Shown piece by piece: positions 49,191-57,934 of a DNA stretch of 64,000 nt; within the stretch, counting starts at the first letter, position 1, and each line of letters starts with the position of its first letter. The position numbers and the translations under genes are program-made. The notes beneath the pieces are model-generated. The model worked only from the letters and a program-made list of their open reading frames with translations. It was not told the DNA's origin and made no database searches. The stretch is from UBA5796 sp040752455 (GTDB taxonomy: Bacteria; Chloroflexota; Anaerolineae; Anaerolineales; Villigracilaceae), in the NCBI GenBank assembly GCA_049324115.1, contig JBMOMN010000027.1, positions 24,226 to 88,225 of the forward strand, written 5' to 3'.

Positions 49191-50378
49191 GTAGCTCTCA
49201 TCTCCTGGCTCTCCTCCCGCAGCCTCGAACAGGCCCTCAAGGAACTCCGTCACATCAACACCAACCTCGACCGGCTCGTCGAGCAAAAGACCCAGGAACT
49301 GGCGAAGGCCCTCTCGCGCGAACTGGTCCTGGCCGGGCGCAACCAGGCCATCCTCGAAAGCATTGCCGACGGGGTGGTGGTGTTCGACACCAACGGCGAG
49401 GCGACCCAGGCCAACCCGGCCCTGTCCGAGCTGCTCAACGTCCCCGGCGAAGAGATCATCGGCGCTTCGATCCAGCAGTTGGTCGCAATGGAGTTCCTGG
49501 ACGCGAAGAGCCGCGGCTTGCTGGCCGGGCTGCTGATCAACCCCGGGGCGGGAGAGTCCAGTTACCGGATCAACTGGGGCAGGAAGACCCTCTCGGTCAA
49601 CGCGGCCCAGGTGCAGGACTCGACGGGGGAACTGGTCGGCACGGTGGCCGTCTTCCGCGATTTCACCCGCGAGGCCGAACTCGAACGGATGAAGGATTCC
49701 TTCCTCGCCACCGTCTCGCACGAGTTGCGTACCCCGCTCAACGCCATCCTGGGGTACGCGGAAATGCTCAAGGAGGCCATCTACGGCCCGGTCAACGAGA
49801 AACAGGCCGGGGTGTCCGAACGGATTATGACCAACAGCCGCCGCCTGCTCAGCCTGGTCAACGACCTGCTGGACCAGGCCCGCATGGAAGCCGGGAAATT
49901 GTCCATCCACATCGGGCCGTTCAAACCGGCAGAACTGCTCGACAGCGTCCACGGCGTGATGGACAAGATTGCCTCCGACAAAAATTTGAAACTGACCAGT
50001 GACCTGGACCCCGCCCTGCCGCCGCTCCTCAACGGCGATGCCCAGCGTTTGCAGCAGATCATGGTCAACCTGGTCAACAACGCGGTCAAGTTCACCGACG
50101 AGGGCGGGGTCCACATGAGCGTTTCCCTGGCCGACCCGTCCCACTGGCGCATCGAAGTGACCGATACGGGACGGGGCATCCCGGAGGACGAACTGCCCAA
50201 GATCTTCGATGCCTTCCGCCAGGTGGAAGCGACGGCCACCCGCGAACATGGCGGTTTCGGCCTGGGGCTGGCAATCGTCAGGCAACTCGCCGGGTTGATG
50301 AACGGGGAGGTTGGCGTCGAATCGGAATTGGGCAGGGGCAGCCGCTTCACCGTCACCCTGCCGCTGGTCGAGCCGTAG
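48690..50378 (+). CDS. Membrane sensor histidine kinase with PAS domain
   Basis: A 562-residue kinase. The N-terminus has about six membrane segments (residues 30-170), then a coiled linker, a PAS domain (about 215-335: AILESIADGVVVFDTNGEAT) and HisKA with the phospho-acceptor His344 (SHELRTPLNAILGYAEM). The ATPase domain has the N box (MVNLVNNAVKFTD), DTGRGIPEDELPKIFDAFRQ and GGFGLGLAIV. It overlaps the cyclase stop by four bases. A single-domain response regulator lies at 51754, past one intervening gene. The sensor half is AT-rich, the kinase half GC-rich. Confidence 0.9.
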   Translation: MKITDSINQWITVSTSDLDDARRRKLLNILLIGVGGFTVLTILALLVFIIGGSEAQTIGNIWLPILSFLLIVAIVYWINRQPSWPGWISSSLFLLLLLVAFYFVDEPFELAGGRSLFIFTVPIIMASILLSPASSFIFATLASVEIILLAQIADLVPNIYAMIGFLFVALISWLSSRSLEQALKELRHINTNLDRLVEQKTQELAKALSRELVLAGRNQAILESIADGVVVFDTNGEATQANPALSELLNVPGEEIIGASIQQLVAMEFLDAKSRGLLAGLLINPGAGESSYRINWGRKTLSVNAAQVQDSTGELVGTVAVFRDFTREAELERMKDSFLATVSHELRTPLNAILGYAEMLKEAIYGPVNEKQAGVSERIMTNSRRLLSLVNDLLDQARMEAGKLSIHIGPFKPAELLDSVHGVMDKIASDKNLKLTSDLDPALPPLLNGDAQRLQQIMVNLVNNAVKFTDEGGVHMSVSLADPSHWRIEVTDTGRGIPEDELPKIFDAFRQVEATATREHGGFGLGLAIVRQLAGLMNGEVGVESELGRGSRFTVTLPLVEP

Positions 50379-50389
50379 TCGAGGCGCGC

Positions 50390-51724
50390 ATGAACGAAAT
50401 CAAAGCAACCTGGGCCAGGTCCAAGACCTATCGCGCCCTGCTGATCGCCGCAATCGTCTATTCCCTGCTGCGGCTGGCGGTGCAGGTCTATTTTTCTTTC
50501 GGTTCCTTCGAGTCGCAGGCTGTCGAAGAAGGCGGGCAAATCTCTGTGGATTTGCAGCAATCTTACGTCATGGCGGCCAAACACTTTTGGGCGAGGGAAG
50601 ACCTGTATTTGAAAGGCTCGCTCGAAATCCTGGAACTCCATTATCCCTATTCCCCGGCGTTCGCGTTCCTTTATTCCCCGATCTTGCTGCTCCCAACGAA
50701 TATTTTGCTGGTGCTCATGTTCATCCTGCACCTCGGCGCGTATGCCCTGCTTTATTTCTGGTGGCGGCGCATCTTCAATTACCTGCAACCGGAAAGCAGC
50801 CTCCCCGAAATCTGGGCCTGGATGCTGCCGGTCTTCCTGGTCTTCTCGGTCTTTTGGGACGACCTGGCCTACATGAATATCTACCTTATCGTGGCCCTTT
50901 ACGCCGCCTTCCTGATTGATGCGGTCGTGCGCGAACGCCTCGCCCCGGCGGCCTTCTGGCTGGGAGTGATGATCCTGCCGGTCAAGCCGCATTGGGCCTT
51001 TGCCGCCGCCCTGCCGCTCCTGCTGGGGCGTTACCGCTTCTTTTTCAAGTTGATGCTCTGGACGATCCTGTCTTACCTGGCGGTCACCGCGATCACCGTC
51101 ATCGGCGGCGGGATCGGGTACGGGCTTGCCCAATACCGGGATTACTTCGGGTTCCTGGCCCGCCTGAGCCGGGACTTCCCCTGGTGGGGGCCGGACAGAC
51201 CTTTTTTGGGATACAACCACTCGGTCATGCAGGTCGTCCTGTATTTCCTGGGCGTCTCGCCCGGGACGATGCGGCTGGCTACCGTTATCAAATTGTTCAT
51301 CCTGGCCCCGCTGGGATTCCTCGGTCTGCGCCTCCTGGTGAAGCCGCTCAAGAAACCGGCCACTGAGGTCCCGCAAATGGCCCTCGACCTGGTCTTCGCC
51401 CTCTACCTGGGGGCCTTCGTCTGGCTCGACATGGTCTGGGAACTGTCGCTGGGCGTGGTCATCTTTGCTTACCTGCTGGCAGTGGTCAAGGATAAGTGGC
51501 CCCGGCTCGCCCTGTGGGTGCTCTTCGCCCCTTACGCCCTCCTGGATATCTGGCGTTTGCTCAGTTATATCGCTTTTGGAGACGAAGTCCTGTATAATGG
51601 CGCGTATGTTCTGACCGACCCGCTGATCTACGTCCCGGTCATCATGCTCATCATCCTGCTCTTTTATGGATTGCTGCTCCGAAAACTCTGGCAATCCCCG
51701 CAACTGCAAGACGCGCGAGCTTGA
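50390..51724 (+). CDS. GT87-type membrane glycosyltransferase candidate
   Basis: A 444-residue protein with about ten hydrophobic segments. The N-terminal extracytoplasmic loop after the first helix carries DLQQSYVMAAKHFWAREDLY, and HYPYSPAFAFLYSPILLLPT follows, the pattern of DUF2029/GT87 polyprenyl-phosphate-dependent mannosyl- or arabinosyltransferases. Acceptor unknown. It begins 11 bp after the kinase and precedes the response regulator by 29 bp. Confidence 0.75.
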   Translation: MNEIKATWARSKTYRALLIAAIVYSLLRLAVQVYFSFGSFESQAVEEGGQISVDLQQSYVMAAKHFWAREDLYLKGSLEILELHYPYSPAFAFLYSPILLLPTNILLVLMFILHLGAYALLYFWWRRIFNYLQPESSLPEIWAWMLPVFLVFSVFWDDLAYMNIYLIVALYAAFLIDAVVRERLAPAAFWLGVMILPVKPHWAFAAALPLLLGRYRFFFKLMLWTILSYLAVTAITVIGGGIGYGLAQYRDYFGFLARLSRDFPWWGPDRPFLGYNHSVMQVVLYFLGVSPGTMRLATVIKLFILAPLGFLGLRLLVKPLKKPATEVPQMALDLVFALYLGAFVWLDMVWELSLGVVIFAYLLAVVKDKWPRLALWVLFAPYALLDIWRLLSYIAFGDEVLYNGAYVLTDPLIYVPVIMLIILLFYGLLLRKLWQSPQLQDARA

Positions 51725-51753
51725 AACTACACACGGAAAGGAATCATTCGACA

Positions 51754-52107
51754 ATGCCCGAACTGGCCCTCATCATCGAAGACGATCTCGACCTTTCGAC
51801 CATTTTCTCCGAAGCCCTGACCGCCGCCGGGTTCAAGACCGAAGCCCTCCTGGACGGGAAGGCGGCCCAGGTCCGGCTGAACGAGGTCGTGCCCTACATC
51901 GTGATCCTGGACATGCACCTGCCCTACGTCTCCGGCCTGGACCTGCTCCAGCAGATCCGCACGGACGAGCGGCTCAAACAAGCCCTGGTCGTGATCTGCA
52001 CCGCCGACGCCCGCATGGGCGAAGCCGTGACCGACGATGCCGATTTCGTCCTGATCAAGCCGATCACCTTCACCCAGCTGCGCGACCTGACGAGGCGGCT
52101 CAAATAG
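51754..52107 (+). CDS. Single-domain response regulator
   Basis: A 117-residue CheY-like receiver. The acidic pocket is IEDD (8-11), the phospho-acceptor Asp53 (ILDMHLPYVSG), the switch Thr in VICTADAR and the conserved Lys in VLIKPIT. No output domain. An ACACGGAAAGGAATCATTCG-type ribosome site (GGAAAGGA) precedes ATG 51754. The likely kinase partner is at 48690. A terminator follows at 52136. Confidence 0.9.
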   Translation: MPELALIIEDDLDLSTIFSEALTAAGFKTEALLDGKAAQVRLNEVVPYIVILDMHLPYVSGLDLLQQIRTDERLKQALVVICTADARMGEAVTDDADFVLIKPITFTQLRDLTRRLK

Positions 52108-52135
52108 CAAAGCAAAAAGACGCGATTCAAACAGG

Positions 52136-52172
52136 AATGTCCCGAAGGTTTGGTAAAAGCCTTCGGGACATT
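52136..52172 (+). terminator. Rho-independent terminator
   Basis: AATGTCCCGAAGGTTT-GGTA-AAAGCCTTCGGGACATT stem followed by CTTTTCTC. It ends the transcription unit of the response regulator, probably that of the diterpene genes too. Confidence 0.8.
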
Positions 52173-52221
52173 CTTTTCTCATCCAGCGAGTGATTGTTTG
52201 GGAGAGCAGGTCTTTTTTCGG

Positions 52222-53802
52222 CTAATCGAAGGTGTCAGCCTTCCAGCAGTCGTATTCGACTCCGCCGGGGGTGGTGAGGATCAACGGCCACTCATCGTCA
52301 TCTTCTTTGTAACCTGAGAGCGACGATTTCAGAGAAGCCATCGTCTGGTCGGCCTGCCAGCGCGAAACGTGGAAGGACTGCCAGGACGTGTCGGGTTGGC
52401 GGGATCCGGTCCGGGCGGCGCGGCAGGCCAGGGCGGCGCCGACCGCTTCGCGGGTCCCGGCGGAGAGGCGGGTGGAGCTGAACGCCTGGGCCAGCGCGGG
52501 CACGGCGTCCTCCGAGAGCGAGGCCAGGTAGGCCACGTCCAGTTCGTGACCGGCTTCGGCCCGGGCTACGTTCTGGCGGACGATGAAGCCGTCCACGTTG
52601 AGGAAGGCCAGCGAGAGGGCGAACCCCAGGGCGGCGATGAGCATACTGACCGCGAACAGGCGTTGTTTTTGGATCCATTCGAGCGCGACAACTGCCACAA
52701 GCAGGGCGGCCAGCCAGAGCAGGAAGACGTGCGAGTAGGTCCGCAGGCGCGAGAAGCCGTAAGCGTCTTCGTAGAGCGCCAGGCGCTGGTAGGCCGAGAC
52801 GAGCATGACCAGCACCAGCGCGACCACGCCGATCCCCAGCCCGGAGAAGGCCCTGCGCTGGAGGGGAGTTTCGCGTTTGGAAAGCGCGCTGAAACCCATG
52901 AGCAGCAACAGGCTGATGAAGGCCACCCCAAGCAGTTCGCCGAAGCCGCGCCGGGCGTATTCGGAGTAGGTGAATCCTTCGACGGAGATGTTGGCCTGTC
53001 CGCCGAAGAAGTACTGGAACTGGATGATGACGAACATGGCGAAGAGCAGGATCACGCTGCCCAGCACGATGGCGGCTTCGGTAAATCCCAGGAAGGGCGG
53101 GACGACCGGCTTCTCCTCGCCCTGGAGCTTTTCGTCCCGGCTGCGTTCGGCGGCGTGCAGGTAGATGCCGGCCAGCAGGTAGGCCAGAATCAGGATGTAG
53201 ACACCGCGGAAGATGTACTCCGGCAGGTTCTCGAGGCGGAAGAGCTTGATAAAATCGTCGAGGCGCTGGGCAAAGACCAGGTCGGCGGAAGCGAGCAGGG
53301 AGGCGAGCAGGGCGACGACCGGCAGGGCCATCAGCAGCCCGCGCAGGACCGGCCAGACCTGCCTGCGGGCCTTGGGAGTTTCTTCTTCGGGCGTGTCGCG
53401 GCGGGCCTCGGCGGTGAACCCCAGCGGGCGGGCGATCATGCTGCCGAGCAGGGAAAAGAGCCGCACCACGTAATCGGCCAGGCCGTAAGACAGCCAGCGC
53501 CCGCCGCTGAAGGTGACGACCAGCACGAACATGAGGAACAGGGTCATGACGTGGGTCAGGAAGGCGGTCATCGGCTCGGCGCGGACGAAGGTCATCGCCG
53601 CGAGCAGGCCGATGGGCAGGAGCAGGAGCAGGGTCCCGCGCGCCGCGCTGACGCCGAGACCACGCGTCAGCCAGAAGCCGGTCCCCAATGTCAGCACGAC
53701 GAAAATGGCGAACGAGACGCCGGGGGTGTGTTTCCAGAACAGGAAGTCGAAAACCCACCCGAGGGCAAGAACTGTGATCCAAAGACGATTGGTTTTTTGC
53801 AT
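52222..53802 (-). CDS. DUF4173 multi-pass membrane protein
   Basis: A 526-residue protein with about a dozen membrane segments. The central FTEAAIVLGSVILLFAMFVI, QFQYFFGG, GFTYSEYARRGFGELLGVAF and the later YEDAYGFSRLRTYSHVFLLW are the DUF4173 pattern. The C-terminal 120 residues form a soluble part ending YDCWKADTFD. ATG 53802 is selected because GGAGGATGCC precedes it. Function unknown. Confidence 0.82.
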   Translation of the reverse strand: MQKTNRLWITVLALGWVFDFLFWKHTPGVSFAIFVVLTLGTGFWLTRGLGVSAARGTLLLLLPIGLLAAMTFVRAEPMTAFLTHVMTLFLMFVLVVTFSGGRWLSYGLADYVVRLFSLLGSMIARPLGFTAEARRDTPEEETPKARRQVWPVLRGLLMALPVVALLASLLASADLVFAQRLDDFIKLFRLENLPEYIFRGVYILILAYLLAGIYLHAAERSRDEKLQGEEKPVVPPFLGFTEAAIVLGSVILLFAMFVIIQFQYFFGGQANISVEGFTYSEYARRGFGELLGVAFISLLLLMGFSALSKRETPLQRRAFSGLGIGVVALVLVMLVSAYQRLALYEDAYGFSRLRTYSHVFLLWLAALLVAVVALEWIQKQRLFAVSMLIAALGFALSLAFLNVDGFIVRQNVARAEAGHELDVAYLASLSEDAVPALAQAFSSTRLSAGTREAVGAALACRAARTGSRQPDTSWQSFHVSRWQADQTMASLKSSLSGYKEDDDEWPLILTTPGGVEYDCWKADTFD

Positions 53803-53908
53803 GGCATCCTCCATTTTGTTTCGGTGATGATAGCCGGGTGCGGCTGGCAAGGACTGGCAAAGACTCTCAGGATTTTCGACAACCGGATTCTACCCTTTCT
53901 TTTCCCGC

Positions 53909-53937
53909 TTGACACGCCAATCCAACTCAAGTAAACT
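53909..53937 (+). promoter_or_regulatory. Strong consensus sigma-70 promoter
   Basis: TTGACA (53909-53914), a 17-bp spacer, TAAACT (53932-53937). It drives a short unit that ends at the hairpin 54077-54108. Confidence 0.75.
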
Positions 53938-53978
53938 CTAGCCGCTTATCAAATTCTAAGGAAAGGAGGCGCATTTCG

Positions 53979-54053
53979 ATGATCGAGTTTGTCTTGTTGG
54001 CCGAACGCAACAATTTAATTCATCCTCCGCGGAGTGCGCCTGTTGACCGGTAA
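53979..54053 (+). CDS. 24-residue leader peptide or small protein
   Basis: MIEFVLLAERNNLIHPPRSA followed by PVDR. An excellent AAAGGAGG (53962-53969) lies nine bases before ATG 53979, 42 bases after a consensus promoter, and a terminator follows. The ribosome-site segment AGGAGGCGCA can pair with CATCCTCCGCGG or with TGCGCCT inside the ORF, so translation may be controlled by RNA folding. It could be an attenuation leader for the ABC exporter 130 bp downstream, an independent microprotein, or the coding part of a dual-function RNA. No family recognised. Confidence 0.5.
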   Translation: MIEFVLLAERNNLIHPPRSAPVDR

Positions 54054-54076
54054 CGGTCTTCCTGAAATCGTGTCTC

Positions 54077-54108
54077 AAGCCACGCTGCGCTCTGCATCGT
54101 GGCTTTTT
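54077..54108 (+). terminator. Rho-independent terminator of the small-ORF unit
   Basis: AAGCCACG and CGTGGCTT flank a 13-base loop, followed by TTTATTTT. It lies between the leader ORF and the ABC exporter genes, as in an attenuator. Confidence 0.78.
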
Positions 54109-54122
54109 ATTTTGAAAATTTC

Positions 54123-54187
54123 ACCGCGAAGACGCGAAGCTCGCAAAGTTTTTAAAAATCTCTTCGCGCCCTTCGTACCTTCGCGGT
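54123..54187. repeat. Palindromic ACCGCGAAG...CTTCGCGGT repeat
   Basis: ACCGCGAAGACGCGAAGCTC and CTTCGCGCCCTTCGTACCTT then CGCGGT form an imperfect palindrome directly before the first ABC gene. It belongs to the GCGAAGACGCGAAG dispersed type. Confidence 0.7.
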
Positions 54188-54208
54188 TCTCAATCAAGGT
54201 TTTTCATC

Positions 54209-55954
54209 ATGAACCTGCCCCTCAAAGCCTACTGGGACCTGCTCTCCCGCCACATCCGCCCGCAGCGGGGGCGCTTCGCCCTGTTGACCCTGCTCCTGTT
54301 TGGCAGCATCGGCCTGCGCATCCTCAACCCTCAGATCATGCGCGGATTCATCGATTCGGCCCTGGCCGGGGATGCCCTCTCCAAACTGACCGCCGCCGGG
54401 CTGACCTTTCTCGGCATCGCCCTCTTGCAGCAGGGAGTCTCGGTCGCGGTGACCTACCTGGGCGAGAACGTCGCCTGGACGGCCACCAACGCCCTGCGGG
54501 CCGAACTGGCCTGGCACGCCCTCAACCTCGACATGGGCTTCCACAACGACCACACCCCCGGCGAGTTGATCGAGCGGATTGACGGCGACATGACCGAAAT
54601 GGCGACCTTTTTCTCGCAGTTCGTCATCACCCTGCTGGGCAACGCCCTGTTGCTGGCCGGCATCCTGGCCGCGCTCTTTCTCGAAGACTGGCGGGCCGGG
54701 CTGGGCTTCACTGCCTTCGTCGGCGTCGCCATGCTGATCCTCTACCGGGTCAAGGACCTGGCCCTGCCGCACCAGAAGGCCCGCCGCGAGGCCGAATCGC
54801 AGCTTTTCGGTTTCATCGAAGAGCAGCTTTCCGGCACCGAAGACCTCCGCGCCAGCGGCGCAGTGGACTTTTCGATCCGCGAACTCTTCCGCCACCAGGC
54901 CGAGATCCTGCGCCACAACCGGCGGGGCCACTTCAAGAACTGGATCATCGAGAACGTCATGGGCCTGGCCATGACCGGCGGCACGATCCTGGCCGTGGCC
55001 AGCGGTTACTGGCTGTTCACCCCCGGGGCCGTCACCATCGGCACGGTTTACCTGTTCGTGCATTACATCAATCTTTTGGACGAGCCGATCTGGATGATGA
55101 CCCGCGAGATCGAGAGCTTCCAGACTATTGGAGCCTGCGTCGAGCGATTGACCGAACTCCGGGCGATCCAGCCGGACGTTCGGGATGGTCCCGGCATGGA
55201 AATGGACTCGCGTCCCCTGGCCTTGACCTTCGACGGCGTGACCTTCGCCTACAACGGCAGCGACGCGGTGCTCGAAAACCTGACCTTCCGCCTGGCTCCG
55301 GGCCGCGTCCTCGGCCTGCTCGGTCGCACCGGCTCCGGCAAGACCACCCTGGCCCGGCTCATCTTCCGCCTCTACGACCCCCGCAGCGGACGCATCGCCC
55401 TCGACGAGGCCGACCTGCGACAACTGAAACTGGACGCCCTGCGCCGGCAGGTCGCCATCGTCACCCAGGACGTGCAGCTCTTCCGGGCCAGCGTGCGCGA
55501 CAACCTGACCTTCTTCGACCGTTCCATCTCCGACGAGCGCATCCTGGCCGCCCTGGACGAGTTGGGCCTGCGCGGCTGGCTGGAGTCCCTGCCGAACGGC
55601 CTCGACACCGAACTCGAAACTGGCGGCAAAGGCCTCTCGGCCGGGGAGGGCCAACTGCTGGCCTTTACCCGCGTCTTCCTGCGCGACCCCGGCCTGGTCA
55701 TCCTCGACGAGGCCTCCTCCCGCCTCGACCCGGCCACCGAGCAATTGCTGGAGCGGGCCGTGGACAAGCTGCTGCGCGACCGCACGGCCATCGTCATCGC
55801 CCACCGCCTGGGCACCGTCCACCGCGCCGACGAGATCCTGATCCTCGACGGCGGCTCCATGCTCGAATACGGCGAACGTCACCGCCTGGCCGCCGACCCC
55901 GACTCCCGCTTCCACCACCTGTTGCAAACAGGTTTGGAGGAAGTGCTGGCATGA
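54209..55954 (+). CDS. ABC exporter half-transporter, subunit 1
   Basis: A 581-residue fused permease/ATPase (type IV exporter). Six membrane segments span about 20-310. The nucleotide-binding domain has Walker A GRTGSGKTTL, a signature motif altered to LSAGEGQ, Walker B LVILDEASSRLD with the catalytic glutamate, and H-loop AHRLGT. It is followed by a second half-transporter whose site is altered in the complementary way, so the two probably form a heterodimer. Substrate unknown. A small-ORF/terminator unit precedes it. Confidence 0.92.
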   Translation: MNLPLKAYWDLLSRHIRPQRGRFALLTLLLFGSIGLRILNPQIMRGFIDSALAGDALSKLTAAGLTFLGIALLQQGVSVAVTYLGENVAWTATNALRAELAWHALNLDMGFHNDHTPGELIERIDGDMTEMATFFSQFVITLLGNALLLAGILAALFLEDWRAGLGFTAFVGVAMLILYRVKDLALPHQKARREAESQLFGFIEEQLSGTEDLRASGAVDFSIRELFRHQAEILRHNRRGHFKNWIIENVMGLAMTGGTILAVASGYWLFTPGAVTIGTVYLFVHYINLLDEPIWMMTREIESFQTIGACVERLTELRAIQPDVRDGPGMEMDSRPLALTFDGVTFAYNGSDAVLENLTFRLAPGRVLGLLGRTGSGKTTLARLIFRLYDPRSGRIALDEADLRQLKLDALRRQVAIVTQDVQLFRASVRDNLTFFDRSISDERILAALDELGLRGWLESLPNGLDTELETGGKGLSAGEGQLLAFTRVFLRDPGLVILDEASSRLDPATEQLLERAVDKLLRDRTAIVIAHRLGTVHRADEILILDGGSMLEYGERHRLAADPDSRFHHLLQTGLEEVLA

Positions 55955-55959
55955 TAACC

Positions 55960-56053
55960 GCAGGGGCGACCCGCCAGGGTGCAAAAGCCTTGATTTTTTG
56001 CTGGTATCCATGGCAATCCTTCCGGCAAGTTGGCCTGAAAGGGTCGCCCCTGC
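55960..56053. repeat. Palindromic GCAGGGGCGACCC repeat (copy 2)
   Basis: Arms GCAGGGGCGACCC (55960-55972) and GGGTCGCCCCTGC (56041-56053) are exact complements with about 68 bases between. It occupies the gap between the two ABC genes. Same family as 35144-35203. Confidence 0.8.
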
Positions 56054-56079
56054 GCGTTTTATAAACACCTGGATGTACG

Positions 56080-57882
56080 ATGACCGAAACTTCCACCCCC
56101 CTCGAATCCCCCGTCCCCGCCCTCCCGGCCTGGAAAGTCATCCGGGAAATGGTGCGCTTCCGCCCGTTCCTGTGGTTCATAGACTTGCTGTCGGTGGCGC
56201 TCTTCCGCTTCGTCTGGCAGTTGGCCCCAGCCCTGATCATGCAGGCCTTCTTCGACATGCTCACCGGTGACGCGCCCCTGCGCTTCGGCATCTGGGCGGT
56301 GGTAGCCTTCCTGGTCGCCGCCTGGCTGGGGCGCGTCCTCGGCGCGTACGGCTTCTACTACGCCGACGTGCCGATCTTCAACGAAATGAACACCCTCATC
56401 CGCAAGAACCTGCTGCGCCACATCCTGCGCCGCCCCGGGGCCTCACCCCTGCCCGATTCGCCCGGCGAGGCCGTCAGCCGCTTCCGCAACGACGTGACCG
56501 AGATCCCGCTCTTTTCCATCTGGATCAACGACATCATCGTCGGGCTGGTCATCATCGGCGCAGCCATCGGCCTGATGGTCAACATCAGCCTCCAGGTCAC
56601 GCTCCTGGCGCTCGTCCCGCTCCTGGTCGTCGGCTTCATCGCCAACGCGGCCATGAAACGGATCGAAGAATACCGCCGCGCCAGCCGCCAAGCTGCCGGG
56701 AAAGTCACCGGATTCATCGGCGAGTTCTTCGGCGCGGTCCAGGCCGTCAAGGTCGCCACCGCCGAGAAGAACGTCATCGGCCGCTTCCACGAACTCAACG
56801 ACGAGCGCCGCCGCCTGGCCCTCAAGGAGCGCCTGTTCAACGAAGTGCTCGACTCGATCTACCGCAACATGTCCACCCTCGGCACCGGCATCATCCTGAT
56901 CCTGGTCGGCCAGTCCATGCGCCGCGGCGACTTCACCGTCGGCGATTTCTCGCTCTTCGTTTACCTGCTCGGCAGCATGGGCGACCTGACCACCTTCGCC
57001 GGGATGGTCACCGCCCGCTACAAGCAGCTCAACGTCTCGGTCCAGCGCATGTACCGCCTGATGGAAGGCGCGCCGCTCGAGGCGCTGGTCGAGCGCAGCA
57101 AGATCAATCTCGACGGCCCGCTGCCGATCGTGCGCTATCCTTTGTTGACGGAGGCCGACCGGCTCGAAAGGCTGGTGGCCGTCAACCTGACTTATCGCCA
57201 CCCTGGGTCTGATTCCGGCATCTCGTCCGTGGACCTGAGCCTGCCGCGCGGCTCCCTGACCGTCATCACCGGGAGGGTGGGTTCCGGCAAGACCACCCTG
57301 CTGCGGGCGCTGCTCGGCCTGCTCCCGCTCGACGCGGGCGAAATCCACTGGAACGGGTGGCGGGTCATGTCCCCGGCGGATTTCTTCGTCCCGCCAAGGT
57401 GCGCCTACACTGCCCAGGTGCCGCGCCTGTTCAGCAACACCCTGCGCGAGAACATCCTGCTCGGCCTGAAAAAATCGGATGATGAGATCCTGGCCGCGGC
57501 CCAACTGGCCGTGATGGAGCGTGACCTGCTAGACCTGGAGCGCGGCCTGGACACGACCGTCGGGGCGAGGGGCGTCAAGTTGTCCGGCGGGCAGGCCCAA
57601 CGGTCCGCGGCGGCGCGCATGTTCGTGCGTGAGCCGCAACTGCTCGTCTTCGACGACCTGTCCAGCGCGCTGGATGTCGAGACCGAGCGCCAACTCTGGG
57701 AGCGGCTCTTCGCCCGCGAGGGCGTCACTTGCCTGGTCGTGTCGCACCGCCGCCCGGTCCTGCGCCGCGCCGACCAGATCATCGTGCTCAAGGACGGCCG
57801 GGTCGAAGCCCGGGGCAAACTGGACGGGTTGCTCGCCGCCAGCGAGGAGATGCGCCACCTGTGGCAGTTGGAGGCGGCTTGA
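56080..57882 (+). CDS. ABC exporter half-transporter, subunit 2
   Basis: A 600-residue fused permease/ATPase. Membrane segments lie at about 40-330. The ATPase has Walker A GRVGSGKTTL, a canonical signature LSGGQAQR, but Walker B LLVFDDLSSALD with aspartate where the catalytic glutamate is expected, and H-loop VSHRRP. Together with subunit 1 (LSAGEGQ, glutamate) this predicts one active and one degenerate ATP site, as in heterodimeric exporters such as BmrCD and TM287/288. A repeat lies between the two genes. Confidence 0.92.
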   Translation: MTETSTPLESPVPALPAWKVIREMVRFRPFLWFIDLLSVALFRFVWQLAPALIMQAFFDMLTGDAPLRFGIWAVVAFLVAAWLGRVLGAYGFYYADVPIFNEMNTLIRKNLLRHILRRPGASPLPDSPGEAVSRFRNDVTEIPLFSIWINDIIVGLVIIGAAIGLMVNISLQVTLLALVPLLVVGFIANAAMKRIEEYRRASRQAAGKVTGFIGEFFGAVQAVKVATAEKNVIGRFHELNDERRRLALKERLFNEVLDSIYRNMSTLGTGIILILVGQSMRRGDFTVGDFSLFVYLLGSMGDLTTFAGMVTARYKQLNVSVQRMYRLMEGAPLEALVERSKINLDGPLPIVRYPLLTEADRLERLVAVNLTYRHPGSDSGISSVDLSLPRGSLTVITGRVGSGKTTLLRALLGLLPLDAGEIHWNGWRVMSPADFFVPPRCAYTAQVPRLFSNTLRENILLGLKKSDDEILAAAQLAVMERDLLDLERGLDTTVGARGVKLSGGQAQRSAAARMFVREPQLLVFDDLSSALDVETERQLWERLFAREGVTCLVVSHRRPVLRRADQIIVLKDGRVEARGKLDGLLAASEEMRHLWQLEAA

Positions 57883-57934
57883 GAAGGCGAAAGATCGGCA
57901 ACCGTCTGTTCGTTGGTGGAGAGGAGTATCCACG

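Noticed and set aside
49781..51754. 657-codon frame antisense to the histidine kinase and glycosyltransferase
   Set aside because: It spans two well-supported genes in reverse, has Gln/Asp/Glu-rich low-complexity composition and no recognised motif.
52369..53934. 521-codon plus-strand frame opposite the DUF4173 gene
   Set aside because: Shadow of codon bias; extremely Glu/Gly/Gln-rich. The minus-strand product has clear membrane helices and family motifs.
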